64,000 nucleotides of DNA, taken from assembly GCA_021401465.1 (NCBI GenBank), contig JADDMT010000047.1, forward strand, positions 62,001-126,000, written 5' to 3'. Source of the stretch: Teratosphaeria epicoccoides. Its lineage: Eukaryota > Ascomycota > Dothideomycetes > Mycosphaerellales > Teratosphaeriaceae. How positions within the stretch are numbered: position 1 is the stretch's first letter; every line of letters begins with the position of its first letter. A program made the translations under genes and the position numbers. Below the pieces are notes generated by a model, which was not told the origin of the DNA, searched no databases, and worked only from the letters and a program-made list of their open reading frames with translations. This document shows, piece after piece, positions 1-11,284 of the stretch.

Positions 1-2
1 AT

Positions 3-1157
3 CATCTTAAGGATATCAAGTCATTTCTACGATACTAGGGGTACCTCTTCATCGACAGTTAACCCGCAGATCTAGTCACATGGCAATTCACCGAGATCGA
101 TATAGAGCTATACGACGATATCAAGAAGATGCTAGAACTATTCAGGACTCCGCCTAAGGCCGATAATAAGTACAATCTCTGGATTAACGTAGTGCTCTTC
201 AAAACAGACGCTTAGATGGCTGCTTAGATTACTTACCTCGAGAAGAACGCCCCCTAGTTACTAGACAAGCAGCTCGTAAGTAATGACGAGCTAGCAGCTA
301 ACACTTCAGACGCTAGTAGATTTAGTCTTACAGACGCCGAGCTCTAAGAGCTCTTAGAAGACCGTCATGGCTTAGACATCAAAGACAGGCTACCCCCCCT
401 AACACGACGGTATAGTTACGATGTTAGCGACCCTGTCATACACGCTATTCTCGCTGAAGATGAGGCCGCTACTACGAGTCGCTATGTAAGCACACAGCGA
501 GGCCACAAACGAGACCCTTCGTCTAATCTGCTAGTCCGAGCTTCACTAGGTGCTCTAGCGCTGCAAACAATTAGACGAACTATAGAGGCAATCACGGAGG
601 CATTCGACAGTCGAATTATCAAACTAGAGCTAGTCTCTAGCTTAGATGCCCCGCTAGCATATGGCTCGTAGCAGGGGGTAGATATGTTTGACTTGACTAA
701 GCTCGGTAGTGATAATAAGCTTCTACTACTAGATACCTTCATGAAGAGCTAGAGGGTATTCTTACTACACTTAAAGAAGCAGCAGGAGACAAAGGCGTCT
801 AAGTCAGAGCCGATAATCAAACAAGAGCGCTAGTCGCTAGCTCCTAGGGCTACTCATGGTTCTGCTACTACTACTACTGCTACTAGTACAACTCTAGGAC
901 CTCATCCGGCTCCTACAGCCATGACAGCGTCACTAATACTGAAGACTCCGCAGCTAGAGACGCCGCCGCTAGCTGCGAAGCCCCCTGCAGTAAAGACGCC
1001 GCTACTAACGACACTGCTACTAGCTGCAAAGACTAAGAAGCAAGGGGGTAAGAGGAAGAAGGCAGACAAGCCGCTACTACCGCAGCTTGCAGAGTTGATA
1101 CATGAGCCACGACAGCGCAAGAAGGTGAATTATAAGGATGCCTATAATGGCACGTAG
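3..1157 (+). pseudogene. Degenerate ORF of the left-end repeat, unknown function
   Basis: One frame can be read from the window edge to the stop at 1155-1157 with in-frame stops only at about 36, 60, 213, 225, 255, 345, 669, 750 and 831. Most are TAG, and those at 213, 225, 255, 669, 750 and 831 fall where a Trp codon would read well (TGG to TAG is CCA to CTA on the other strand). The two TAA stops fit CAA to TAA. The inferred product is charged and helical in the middle, with a Lys-rich, Ala/Pro/Thr-rich C-terminal tail (about 900-1157). The 5' end is missing. I do not recognise the family; a Gag-like structural protein is possible but unproven. Confidence 0.55.
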
Positions 1158-1399
1158 TAATAAAAAGGTTTATTATTAGTCTGGCGTTAGTGTATTGCGT
1201 AGTCATAGTGTATTCGATAGCAAAATCGCTGAAAAGATATTTAACATGTCTCGATAGTCACTGAAAAAAGAGTTGAATAAAAAATCGAATTATGCTACTT
1301 ACAGCTAAGTCGTAGTAGGCGTCGACATAGTTAACTTGATAGCACTGTTCAAACAACGCTAAACCCCTAAGCTCCTTCGCCATTCTACTACTACTGCTG

Positions 1400-2251
1400 C
1401 TGCTACTGCTACTACACACTACCTCCAGAGCGCTTATAGCGCTCTTTATCAGTATAGTGCGGCAGCGTAGCACCTGCAAATACAGCCTCCTAGAGCGCCT
1501 TGATATAGATTACACCGTCTATAACAGTGCGACTAACGTCAACTATCCGCTCTATGATAGCATCAAGCTCTACACGCATTGTAGCGAACTGACTATTGCT
1601 GTAGTCTACAAGACTAGCAACGTGCTCTGCTAGCATAGCTAACTGCCCCTTAACTACACTAAACCTTGCTATAACAGACCGCATGTTACTATTATCATTA
1701 ACATCATCAATGTCTCTAGCACCGCTAAGTATACCCTCCATATTGCTGAGCCGCGCGTCGATGCGCATATCGGATGCGTCTAGTCGTAGTTTAATCGCAG
1801 TAAGCCTCGACTTAACTGCCCCTATTTTCTCCTTAATCGACAGCTTATGCTAGCGATTAGCGCGACATCTAACGCAATTGTTGCGCTTACAGAATGCGCA
1901 AGCCGCATCATCACGCTAGGACTAGACCCTACACTTATAACTGCGCTTAGTGCATTCATTACATGGATCGATAGCTAGCTTGCCTTTGTCAGTCTCTATG
2001 ATATGGCTAGCTATGTCGTACTTGCGTAGGAGGGCATCTTTCTCCTTGAGGCTAGTGTTGTAATCGTACTACCAGCTCTCTTCAGACTTATACTACTAAT
2101 CAGCGGTATTCTTAGTCTCTAGACAGCGCAAACTACTACTACAAGTTAGCGACTACCTCTGTAAGTACGCTATAAGCGCGGAAACAACTTACACTGGCGC
2201 TGGAGGTGGCAGCTCAGGTTCAGGTGAGCTGGTAGTGGATTCTTCAGCCAT
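1400..2251 (-). pseudogene. Degenerate Cys-cluster protein of the left-end repeat
   Basis: An ATG at 2251 opens an acidic Pro/Ser/Glu-rich N-terminus that runs into a GTAAGT donor at 2192. The frame then resumes and continues to about 1400, broken by TAG codons. Around 1840-1955 it encodes a Cys-rich segment (CNECTKRSYKC followed by CAFCKRNNC), that is C-x2-C-x6-C then C-x2-C-x4-C, resembling a fungal Zn(II)2Cys6-type or other zinc-binding cluster. A long amphipathic, probably coiled-coil region follows (1490-1768). A TAG at 1490 sits after the residues IKAL. Function unknown; a DNA-binding or Gag-like role is only an inference from the Cys spacing. Confidence 0.5.
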
Positions 2252-2254
2252 TTT

Positions 2255-5200
2255 GGTACCTTGTTAGGAGCGATATTATAGTAATCTGAGGGTGTAACAT
2301 GGTAAGTTGATAGCGGCGAGGAGGAATCACTTATAACTGAGCCGACAATAGCATTGAATCACAATAACAATCGCTAGTGAAGTAGCATTTAGCAAACAAC
2401 TAGCTCAATTCAAGCAAACACGTGATATCAAGAAACACATGCATGTGGAATTGGCACATTTGGACCACCGTCGCCCACAACCACAAACACGTGACTTCGA
2501 TTCGTCAACTTCACGAGACATCCCGACATACAGGTCGTTGATGTCCCATGCCAGAACCACTCATCATGCCCAATCAATGTCGACAATGGAACTCTCCTTG
2601 ACAATTATCGCCAACAATACCACTTCAGCGCCATTCAGAAATCTATTCCAGTGACTTGTACTTCGACTTCTCCACCATTGCCATCGTATGATGCCCAAAG
2701 ACCTCCGTAAATCAGCCCGCCTTGCCCCTAAGCGCCTCCGACGATCCATGTCCCTGCAGTGGCAACAATATCACAACTCCTGAGCGATTGTGGCGCGTTC
2801 TTGGTACTCGTTGGCGCCAATAGCAGGTTGCACCCCGCCGTCAGAGCCAGGAGTCTGGCCTGATAGTATGAGACTTGTGCTGTCATCGTCGATGATGCTC
2901 GATCCAGCGGCCATTTTTCGAGCGATTTTCGCAAGACTCTCATCTTTATTCTTCCTGCTCTTGATCTAATCATCTAACCACAGAGGTAGCAATGACAAAC
3001 TCAGAGACCAGTACGCGTTTCCTGCATTCAAAGTAGCCGTTCGTCATTAGGAGTCTCGGGTGGAAGGATGATAGTGTGGATGCCGTCGAATGTAGCTGAT
3101 GCTCGCTCGCAGAATTGTGTTCAACGCGCGAAATCGTGATCGTTTGGAGGAACTACGACCATACGTTGCCAATTCCCACGCGCGACCTGCCATCTCAGCT
3201 CTCCATTTTGTTGGTCATTGTCCTTGGTAGCCTGCTCTTCCGCACTCATCCCAATCGTTTCGGCTTGATCAACAGTAGGCAGCGCGGAGCTCCAACGTGG
3301 AATGATGCTTCGTGGCTCGCAAGTCTTGCTCGCTTGATTCTTTGTTTGTTTTGCGTGTGACAAGCGCGTTCTACTTAATGGGAAGTACCTCTTGGTCAAA
3401 AAAGCTGGGAAGCTCCAGATCGTCAGCACACTCGATGCGTGGTACTTCTGCGTTGAGAGATCGGTCCCTTCGGCTTTGCGGATCGAAATCAAGGTCTTTG
3501 ATGCTCGGGTCAATGATCCGTCGGCCGGGGGCATGAACATCACTGATACTGTTGTCGAGATCCCACAAGACCTGGCGAATTGTAGCACCAGTAGTCAGAA
3601 AATCGAACTCGATCCCCCACCGCCATTTCATAGAAGCTTCTTGTCTAGGCGAAGCATGCCATCGATCGAATTGCGACGCTCTATCTCATTGTCTCAAGCT
3701 CATGTGGTTGTTGGGCCCACCATCAACAGATGGATTGCTACCAGGCAAGTCAACGCATACGGTCAACAACAGACGATCTATTGAGAGGCTGGCCAACCAA
3801 TACTGCGCTCTGCCATCGATTCTGCGCCTTGGGTTGCTGAATGACTACAGTCAACGACGGCGGGCCAGCCTGCACGAACGAAGATCAGTCACTCAAACAG
3901 CCCATTCCTAACCGAATGGGTCAGACTCGCAACCTGCGACGACAGCCATCATCCTCGCAAGACACTAAACTCGTCTAAGCAACACAACTCCGCTCGGCGC
4001 CCTCCGTGAGGCCCGTGCTAGCGCGGTTCAGAATGTATAAGTTTCTCGCGATTCTCCTTGCAATCCTTCTTCTTTTTCCTTTACCCCCTTCACTTCTTGC
4101 CCACTCACTAACTTTTTTGTGTTTGAGCAGGTCGTGTTGTCCGGCCCTGGTCGCAGGGGCAGGGCCACCTTCCAAGAGTGTCTCTGGAAGGCAGGTCAAG
4201 ATCTCCTTCGGGGGGTCTTGCAATTTTTTTTATACACTCGGCTTCTGTTCGCAGTGTAAGTCCAACTCAAGCTTTTTCATGAGCCTGCTCGCAACGCGAG
4301 TGTCTTGAGAAGAGCTTGAGAAGAAGCCGTTTTCCTCAGTCACTTGTACCATAGCTCTGCCTTCGCAGCACGCTGACTGGCCGATTACTTCCTCAACCGC
4401 GGCGAGCTGCGACCGTTCTGCTATTGACAACGGGATCCTCGACTGCTAACAACGCAGAGCCCAATGTCGTCTGTAGAACGATCAAGACATGGAATGCTCG
4501 CGTTTACAGCCCACGACTGTGACGCGCTGAAGTCACGAGGCACGATAGCAGTACAGTCGCATCGGGATAAAGGGCACCACGTTTGGGGCAAACACCTGTT
4601 TACATTCTTTCCGTCACCTCATCGTCAAGCACGTCCGATATTGACGCCCATCCGATGATGTGAGAAGCCCTTTGACTAGTTCCACTGTCTCTGTTGACCT
4701 TTCAAATGCACGATGCACGTCCTTGGGCACCGACAACAAGCCTTTCGAATCCATCATCACCCTTGTTTGCCAACCGAGCGCAGAAATCCCGTCAAGTCAG
4801 TCACAAATGCCTCTGAGGCTCTGGGCATCGCATATAAACAGTATACCAACTCGCCACCGCCTGTGATGAGCAGCGCAGTCCAGCTTCGCCAGCAGCACGA
4901 TTCCCGGGTCATTTCGCCATTGATATTTGGCGTCGGAGCCCCATCAAGGCTCGTCAACAAGTCGAAACCGCTCTCCTGCGCCACGATCTAATAATGCACA
5001 GGAGCCGCCTCGGCCGTGGCAGACTCAACAACAATCAGCGCTGCAATACTGGCACGATTACGCGCTAGACGCTGCTTGCCCGGATCTGGACGTTCAAAGA
5101 TGTCAACTCATCCGACGCCGGCCAGATACATTGAATCTCGCGAATGGACAAGAGATGGCGCAAAGTTGAAGAAAGGTACCGCTGGGCGAAGCGCTACGGT

Positions 5201-5920
5201 AGCGCACAATAGACAAGGACACGGTGGGCGTTTTCATACCGGTGGCCATATGATGCCGGACGGCGAGGCATTGCAGGCGTGGGCACATGCACTGAGAAGT
5301 CGGACGTGTCAGCGGTCTCGGAGAAGACACGACCTGCTCGCACTGGAGAAGATACAAGAGCCGGCATTTTCGATGGTGGAGTGCTGAGCCCCAACCTTCC
5401 GCCTTGAACCGCTTCCCAGACATGCTCGAGCAGACACCTCAGCTACACTATCGATGAGGTCGGATCTGTGATATGGCGTCTTGATCGTTCACAAACTCTG
5501 TATCTCCTTTCCGTGTTGGAATGGTACTGATTTCAGACTTGACCGTGGCCGCCATCTCGTGTCAATCTCATCCTTCTCCTCTGATTTTCCAAGCTTTCCT
5601 GGATGTCTTCGCTCCGCACGCCTACCATGTTGCCTGACTTTTCTCGCGTGATTTTTCATGGTTTCCTCTGTGCTCGTTGCAGTCCCGCTTTTAATCGACT
5701 CACATGAAGTATCGTCGTGCTCTGGGCGGGATACGCCGCTATTGTTGAGTTCTGTGGTATTGTCTCAAGCGACTCGATTCCACGATGAGCGCCTGCTGCA
5801 GATCCGAATAGTTGAACTTCTCCAATACATCTCGCTCCTAGATGCCCCGCCGTCAAGTCTACCATCGCACCTTCCCCCTTCTATCACCTTCATTTGACTA
5901 TCGCCCATCCTCACCAATAG
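2255..5920. other. Long stretch without a resolvable gene
   Basis: Only short overlapping ORFs occur on both strands. Those at 3371-3631 (minus) and 4927-5169 (plus) have protein-like composition and could be exons or gene remnants, but no start, splice pattern or family motif ties them together. The 5' exons of the SprT-like gene that begins near 5921 may lie in the last kilobase. A pyrimidine-rich stretch follows 4060. Confidence 0.4.
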
Positions 5921-6709
5921 ACTTTTACCAGCCATGTTGCACATCCGCGCTTGGTCAGCTACAGAGAAGTTGGGCCGTACACCAGCAGTGAGCTGTCCGG
6001 CTTGCTTGGGCGGACATTGCGGTCGGAGCAGACTGTCTTGGATGGGAGCAGCGCATCAGTCAAGATCGAGGTGGCGAACGGTGTCGAAGGGCCAATGGGC
6101 AGCGGAGAGAATGTGATGGGCACATTTCTCCATGAATGTACTCATGCATTCGTCGACATCACAGCCTGCCGGGGTGTCTGGAGTGCCCAATGTCAGTGGC
6201 AAGCCAGAGGCGAGAATGGCCTGAAAGGTGGGCACGGCTCAACGTGGCACAGACTGGCTTGGGCCACGAAGCGTGCGGTCAATCATTTGATACCAGAGCA
6301 TTGCATCGACCTGGGAAGAGAAGAACAGATCGCCCTTCATACTGAGGATGAAGGCATGGGCCGGCCAGAATGGGTGATGAGGAGTTGCTTCCCTGGCATG
6401 AAGCAGGAGCTGGTTGAGAGCGCAACAGGCGCGCTGAGAGTGATACCGACTCGCGATGAGAGGCCCGAGTCCTGGAAAAGGCCACCGCTGGGCAGCAATG
6501 GCACGGATACCGTTCTCCAGAGGCTCGATGTGCGATCCACCAAGTTGAAGACTGAAAGACAACGAAGAACACATACGATTGGATTGACACGCGTCACCAT
6601 CGCCAGCAGCAAACATCACATCATCACGGTCAATGATCGCCCCCGTGAACCTTATTGTGATCAACAGCCATCAGCGCCACCGACAGCCATCAAAGCTCTT
6701 AGCAAAGTG
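5921..6709 (+). CDS. SprT-like zinc metallopeptidase domain protein (ends uncertain)
   Basis: The frame opens just after a plausible acceptor (CACCAATAG, ending 5920), so one or more 5' exons are probably missing from this model; no ATG is in frame before the conserved part. About 60 residues in, it encodes GTFLHECTHAFVD (near 6120-6150). HExxH is the zinc-binding and catalytic motif of SprT/Spartan-like peptidases, and many fungal proteins carry this fold. A conserved C-terminal part with GHGSTWHRLAW supplies a further His, matching the third ligand region of the family. The open frame continues to 7126, but beyond 6710 it is antisense to the ABC transporter gene and is probably not coding, so the true stop or last intron is unresolved. 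Substrate unknown. The domain call is fairly secure; the gene ends are not. Confidence 0.6.
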
Positions 6710-9700
6710 TCACGACTGATCATCCCCCTCATCAATCATCTCATCTCTATGCTCCCTCAACATTTCCGCAGCGGCACCTTGCTCCAAGATCCTACCTTTG
6801 CCCAACACAATACAGTAATCAGCATTTCTCACCGCCTCGAGACGATGCGCAATCGTGATCACAGTACTCTCTTTCATCTCCTCCTGCATCACCTGCTGGA
6901 TCTGCATCGCCGTGTCCCGATCGATCGAAGCCGTCGCTTCATCGAGAATGACAATCGCGCTCCTCCGCAGCACCGCCCGAGCAAGCCCAACCAGCTGTCT
7001 CTGGCCTTGGCTGAGATTGCGACCACCAGCCTCGACATTGGTATCCAGGCTCCAGGCCTGTCTGCCGCAGACTCTCCTCAGCACCAACTCGCAGGCATCG
7101 TCCGAGTGCTCTTGGACCGGATCTAGGTTTTGTCTCATCGTTCCAGGGAACAAGACTGGATCTTGAGCCAAGAATGTCACTCTTGTCCGCAAGAGCTGCT
7201 TGTCGACTTTTGCAAGGTCGATGCCGTCAATGAAGATCTGGCCTTCAGTCGGCAAGATTGTGGCGAGCAAAGCCAGCGCAAGTGTGCTCTTACCAGATCC
7301 CGTCCGTCCTATGATTGCAATTTTGGATCCGCCTTTGATCGTGAAAGAGATACCCTCCAGCGCGGGGTCCAGGTGCTGCGCATACCTGATTGTAACATCT
7401 GTGAACTCAATGCTTCCTGAGAACGATGGCCACCACGCAGGAGGACTAATATCGCCTGCCGGTTCCTGATCAACATGGAGAAGCTCGACGACGCGTTCGA
7501 CGGACACAAACTGCATTTGCAGCTCGCCATATTGCCGACACAGACCATGCGTTGCAGTCACAAATTTGGCCGCGGCGGTAAGGACAAAAGCTGTCAGACC
7601 GGGCGACAGACCAGTGACGAGCGCCAAAAGAGTAAGCAAAAATGTCGACGTCGCTGATAAGGCGTCGAAGCGATACATGAGCCAAGCTTGTAGGCTCCAG
7701 TAGAAGTGATCCATTTTCTGAAAAGTATCGACAACCTCAATGACTCTGTCCTGGAAGCGGCTTTGAGCACGGAAGGCTCTCACGGTAGTCAGACCGTTCA
7801 ATAGAGCACCGAAATTGGACATGAGTGGCGTAAGCGAGACCATCTCGAGTCTCCGAAGACTCTGGGAGGTCGGCAGGAATCTTCTAAAGATCAGGACAAA
7901 GGCGGTGATCAAGACGAATTGGAAGGCTAAGAACATCGGTGTCACTGACGCGACGACTATGATCGAGGAAGTCAGCGAGATCCCGAGCCATGCAACCGCT
8001 TGGAATTGCCGACTGATGTTCCCGTCGATGACACCGATGTCGGAAGTCATACGGTTCATTAGCCGCCCAACTGGAGTGGTATCGTAAAACCTGAAAGAAG
8101 CATGGGCGACCTTTTCCATAATGTCCCGAAACATTCGTCGAGCGGCGATGTAGACAATGAGTATCATGATCGCCTGCACGAGGACCAGAGAAAGCGACTG
8201 CCCAAGTGCCAACAGAAAGAACCCGATTAACCATGGTTTGATGTTGTCTTCCGGGGGCGGCAAATCGCCGAACGGATGCCAATCCGCTGAGACAACCTCG
8301 TCGTTGAGCACGAATAGCTGGACGCTTGACCGTGTGTCGTATGCCTCCGCCCATGTTTTGAGGAACCAGGATTCGCCAATCGCAAAAACTCGATAGAGGG
8401 CTAACGCACCTATCAGTGTCGCCCACCATCTCAGCTTACCAGCCTTGATGTACTGGAGATATACCGCAGCTTTCACCCCTCCATGTTCTCGATGCTCGTC
8501 CTCGATGAACTTTTCGGGAACGGCGGCTGCCGTTTGCTTGTCAAGGGTAGCTTGATCTTTTGCAGCATCCTGTGATTGACTGGAAGCGATGCGATCAAGT
8601 CGGTCGACGGCCGCGATATCACTGTCCAGGACAGCAGCCTTGCCGTAATCCAACCTGATGACCTGATCCGCCAATGCGAGGACAAGATCGGTGCGATGAG
8701 TCACCAAGATGGCAGTCCGATCCTTAAGTAAAGGCCCTGCAAAGCACTTTTGCACAACAGACTCGGCTGTTTGCTGATCCAGAGCCGACAGTGGGTCGTC
8801 GAGCAGGAGGAACTTTGTACGATTGTAGACGGCCCGCGCCAAGGCTACTCGACCCCTTTGTCCACCAGAAAGACCGATTCCATTTTCACCGAGGAGCGAA
8901 AGGTCGCCTGCTGGAAACTCTGCGAGATCTGGCGTCAACGCGCAAGCGTCGAGCACAGCTTTGTATCGCTCGTCTTCATATGGTGCAGAGAACAGTATGT
9001 TCTCCCGGATGCTCATACTTTGCAGCCATGGCGTCTGCGCGCAATAGCCGACTGGCTCCGGTGGACGAAAAAGGCGACCTTCAATCATATCTAGCTCACC
9101 AAGCAAGGCCTGCAGCAGTGCGGTCTTTCCGGAAGCAACTTCTCCGCAGATCACAGTCAAGCCCACTGGAAAGGAAATATTTATGCCGCTCAGTATTGGT
9201 CGCTCGTTGCCAGGCCAGCAGAACGAGCCGTGCTCGATCGCCATACTGTCGCCGTCAAGAGCTTCAGTGTTCATCTCCTGCTTGTCTGGCTCCGCCATAA
9301 AGTTCTCAATACGACCCACGGCGACCCAAGCATTCACAAGCACGATGATCAAATTTGGCAGATCGCGCATAGCCTGAGTCATCATGCTGAATAGGGTTAT
9401 GGCCGGGAAAACGACATCAATCCGTAGAGGTTGGTTTGCGATAACGGTGTAAGCGAAGAAGGCGACCACGGGCGTCATATCCAGAGAAATGTCGTTAGTG
9501 AACGATATCAGTATATTCCACAGGTTTGTCAGGGTCTTCAATTTCAATTCTTTCTGTCGAGCTTCCAAGATCTGCTCGAGCCATGCACCTTGCCAACCAT
9601 ACCACCGAAGATGTCTGATGGCTTCAACAAATTGCGAGATCACGGACAGCTTCTTGTCTGTGGCTGATCTTCGCTTCTTTTCAAGATATATCATTACCCT

Positions 9701-11284
9701 TGCAAGTATAGCGTTGAGTGCTTGGACGATGGCGAGGACTAGGACAGCAAGCAATGAGGACCAGCCAAGGAATCGCACGACGAGTGTAACCGAGAAGACA
9801 CAGCTCAAAGGCTTGGTGATGAGTTGCTGAAACTCCCAAAAGCGCTGCGCAACCTCATACACATCGTTGCGCATCAGGTTCAGTATCTTGCCCATCGAAG
9901 CGGGCTCTTTCGCCGGCTTTTGTGCATTGGATCGTCGGAATAAAGCAGTCACATGATCAATGTATTTGGTCCAAAATGGCAGCTTGCGTTTGTCAGGCGC
10001 TTCGATGTCGCCAGCCTCGGTCTGCGCTCCGTTTTCATCAGTCTCAGCGTCTTCAGACTTTTCTTCTTCGGCTTCTTGCTCCTGGAATGCCATCTTTCTG
10101 TCCAAAGTCTTCTCATATAACATTGTGATCATCTCGCCTCTCGACCTCTCATAGCATCTTCGCCCGAACCACAAGCTAAACACTCCCGACTGCGCAGCCA
10201 CGAGCCTTGCTGCCAGCTGCAATGCGGCGTACGTGATGGCCGCACGCTTTGGAGCCGTCGAATCTTCCATCGATGCCAATAGCAGCTGCAGGAGAACCGG
10301 GACGGCATACTGAGCGACCAACTCCAGAATCCCTAGGAAGGTCAGGATGAATAGATCAATAGCGTTTGCTGCAAGCAATCTTTGTACCACTGTCCCTTTC
10401 AGCACACGAAAGCTGTCATGCAAGCGGCGGTGCTGGAACTCGAAAGCAAGCTGCCACACATCTTCGTCTTCAAGCTGCCTCTTACTTCCAATGCGGATCA
10501 GTGGTCCCATCCAAGATATAGTCATGAAGTGCCACAGACTCATATTGTCCTCGGGACTACGCAAGCTGGACGTGGGCTCAGTCCCAGGCGCACTGATATC
10601 CTTGGAGGGCAAATTCTGATCTCGCAGAGGCATCGCGAGAATTGCCAAAATGCTCATCGACGTAGCTGCGATCTCGAGACTGCAGAGTACGGTTCCGGTG
10701 TCAGAGGCGTGACTGGTAGCAACCAGGATTGCTTGGTGAATCAGCTGAACTATGAGGATAGTGAGCACGCCAATTGGCGCTTGCCGAGGCCGATGAACCA
10801 AAATCAGAGTCAGTATTGCAAGCCATGTCGCCACAGAGGCCGCGGATAATGGAGGCGGTGACAAGCTGGGCATGACCCCAGGGCTGGAGGAAATGAATGT
10901 CGTACGAACCATGGAGAAGGCAAGGCCGGAGACAGCAAGCAGCGATAACACTACCGTGAAAACGCTCCATTTCCGTCGAGCTGTTGCCAAGTCCTCGCTC
11001 ATGGGATCGTTATGCTCCTCGATGAATGGTCTAGTCCAAACAGGCCGCCATTTAGATGGTGTGGCCAGCCGGATGATCTGAACGAGCAGAAGGATCATTG
11101 CAACCACTGCTGGCACAGCTGGGACGATGGGCAGGAAACATGCTCGGAATCTGGCCTCTCGGACGTCCCAAATGCGTTCAAAGCATAAGTTGACGGCATT
11201 GCCAGTTTTGTTGGCGCGCAATGCTGTCTCAGTCCGGCCGGTGCACGCCGCTGGTGTGGCCAGTATCTGCTGCATTGCATCCAT
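6710..11284 (-). CDS. ABCC-type (MRP/Ycf1-like) ABC transporter
   Basis: A single intronless frame of 1524 residues, the usual length of a full ABCC transporter. An N-terminal block of about five hydrophobic helices (residues about 45-230) resembles TMD0 of MRP1/Ycf1. It is followed by TMD1, NBD1, TMD2 and NBD2. Walker A motifs are GEVASGKT (about residue 715) and GRTGSGKS (about 1328). ABC signatures are LSGGQRGRVALARA (about 805) and LSQGQRQLVGLARA (about 1425). Walker B regions read FLLLDDPLSALD and IVILDEATASID. Both sites keep the key Lys, but NBD1 has Asp where the catalytic Glu normally follows Walker B, as is usual for ABCC proteins. Expected role: ATP-driven export or vacuolar sequestration of organic anions, conjugates or toxic compounds; the substrate cannot be read from sequence. 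It shares a 0.7-kb divergent intergenic region with the malic enzyme gene. Confidence 0.95.
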   Translation of the reverse strand: MDAMQQILATPAACTGRTETALRANKTGNAVNLCFERIWDVREARFRACFLPIVPAVPAVVAMILLLVQIIRLATPSKWRPVWTRPFIEEHNDPMSEDLATARRKWSVFTVVLSLLAVSGLAFSMVRTTFISSSPGVMPSLSPPPLSAASVATWLAILTLILVHRPRQAPIGVLTILIVQLIHQAILVATSHASDTGTVLCSLEIAATSMSILAILAMPLRDQNLPSKDISAPGTEPTSSLRSPEDNMSLWHFMTISWMGPLIRIGSKRQLEDEDVWQLAFEFQHRRLHDSFRVLKGTVVQRLLAANAIDLFILTFLGILELVAQYAVPVLLQLLLASMEDSTAPKRAAITYAALQLAARLVAAQSGVFSLWFGRRCYERSRGEMITMLYEKTLDRKMAFQEQEAEEEKSEDAETDENGAQTEAGDIEAPDKRKLPFWTKYIDHVTALFRRSNAQKPAKEPASMGKILNLMRNDVYEVAQRFWEFQQLITKPLSCVFSVTLVVRFLGWSSLLAVLVLAIVQALNAILARVMIYLEKKRRSATDKKLSVISQFVEAIRHLRWYGWQGAWLEQILEARQKELKLKTLTNLWNILISFTNDISLDMTPVVAFFAYTVIANQPLRIDVVFPAITLFSMMTQAMRDLPNLIIVLVNAWVAVGRIENFMAEPDKQEMNTEALDGDSMAIEHGSFCWPGNERPILSGINISFPVGLTVICGEVASGKTALLQALLGELDMIEGRLFRPPEPVGYCAQTPWLQSMSIRENILFSAPYEDERYKAVLDACALTPDLAEFPAGDLSLLGENGIGLSGGQRGRVALARAVYNRTKFLLLDDPLSALDQQTAESVVQKCFAGPLLKDRTAILVTHRTDLVLALADQVIRLDYGKAAVLDSDIAAVDRLDRIASSQSQDAAKDQATLDKQTAAAVPEKFIEDEHREHGGVKAAVYLQYIKAGKLRWWATLIGALALYRVFAIGESWFLKTWAEAYDTRSSVQLFVLNDEVVSADWHPFGDLPPPEDNIKPWLIGFFLLALGQSLSLVLVQAIMILIVYIAARRMFRDIMEKVAHASFRFYDTTPVGRLMNRMTSDIGVIDGNISRQFQAVAWLGISLTSSIIVVASVTPMFLAFQFVLITAFVLIFRRFLPTSQSLRRLEMVSLTPLMSNFGALLNGLTTVRAFRAQSRFQDRVIEVVDTFQKMDHFYWSLQAWLMYRFDALSATSTFLLTLLALVTGLSPGLTAFVLTAAAKFVTATHGLCRQYGELQMQFVSVERVVELLHVDQEPAGDISPPAWWPSFSGSIEFTDVTIRYAQHLDPALEGISFTIKGGSKIAIIGRTGSGKSTLALALLATILPTEGQIFIDGIDLAKVDKQLLRTRVTFLAQDPVLFPGTMRQNLDPVQEHSDDACELVLRRVCGRQAWSLDTNVEAGGRNLSQGQRQLVGLARAVLRRSAIVILDEATASIDRDTAMQIQQVMQEEMKESTVITIAHRLEAVRNADYCIVLGKGRILEQGAAAEMLREHRDEMIDEGDDQS

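Larger units (their letters stand above)
1..2254. mobile_element. RIP-degraded repeat element with two converging dead reading frames
   Basis: Two long reading frames converge here and both are riddled with stop codons, almost all TAG. Outside the stops the frames keep protein-like composition. The stretch is rich in CTA, TAG and TAGC words, as expected when CpA and TpG are converted to TpA by repeat-induced point mutation, a process that targets duplicated DNA in ascomycetes. No reverse transcriptase, integrase or transposase motif was seen, and terminal repeats could not be identified because the left end lies outside the window. Classification as a mobile element rests on the RIP signature and is an inference; a duplicated host gene pair is the alternative. 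Confidence 0.55.

Noticed and set aside
3371..3631. 86-residue minus-strand ORF as a gene
   Set aside because: Composition is protein-like but there is no recognisable domain, start context or neighbouring exon; the opposite strand is equally open.
6710..7126. Continuation of the plus-strand SprT-like frame as coding
   Set aside because: It lies exactly opposite NBD2 of the ABCC transporter and loses protein-like composition; most likely an antisense open frame.
7884..8429. 181-residue minus-strand ORF
   Set aside because: Shadow of the ABCC transporter in another frame; no family features.
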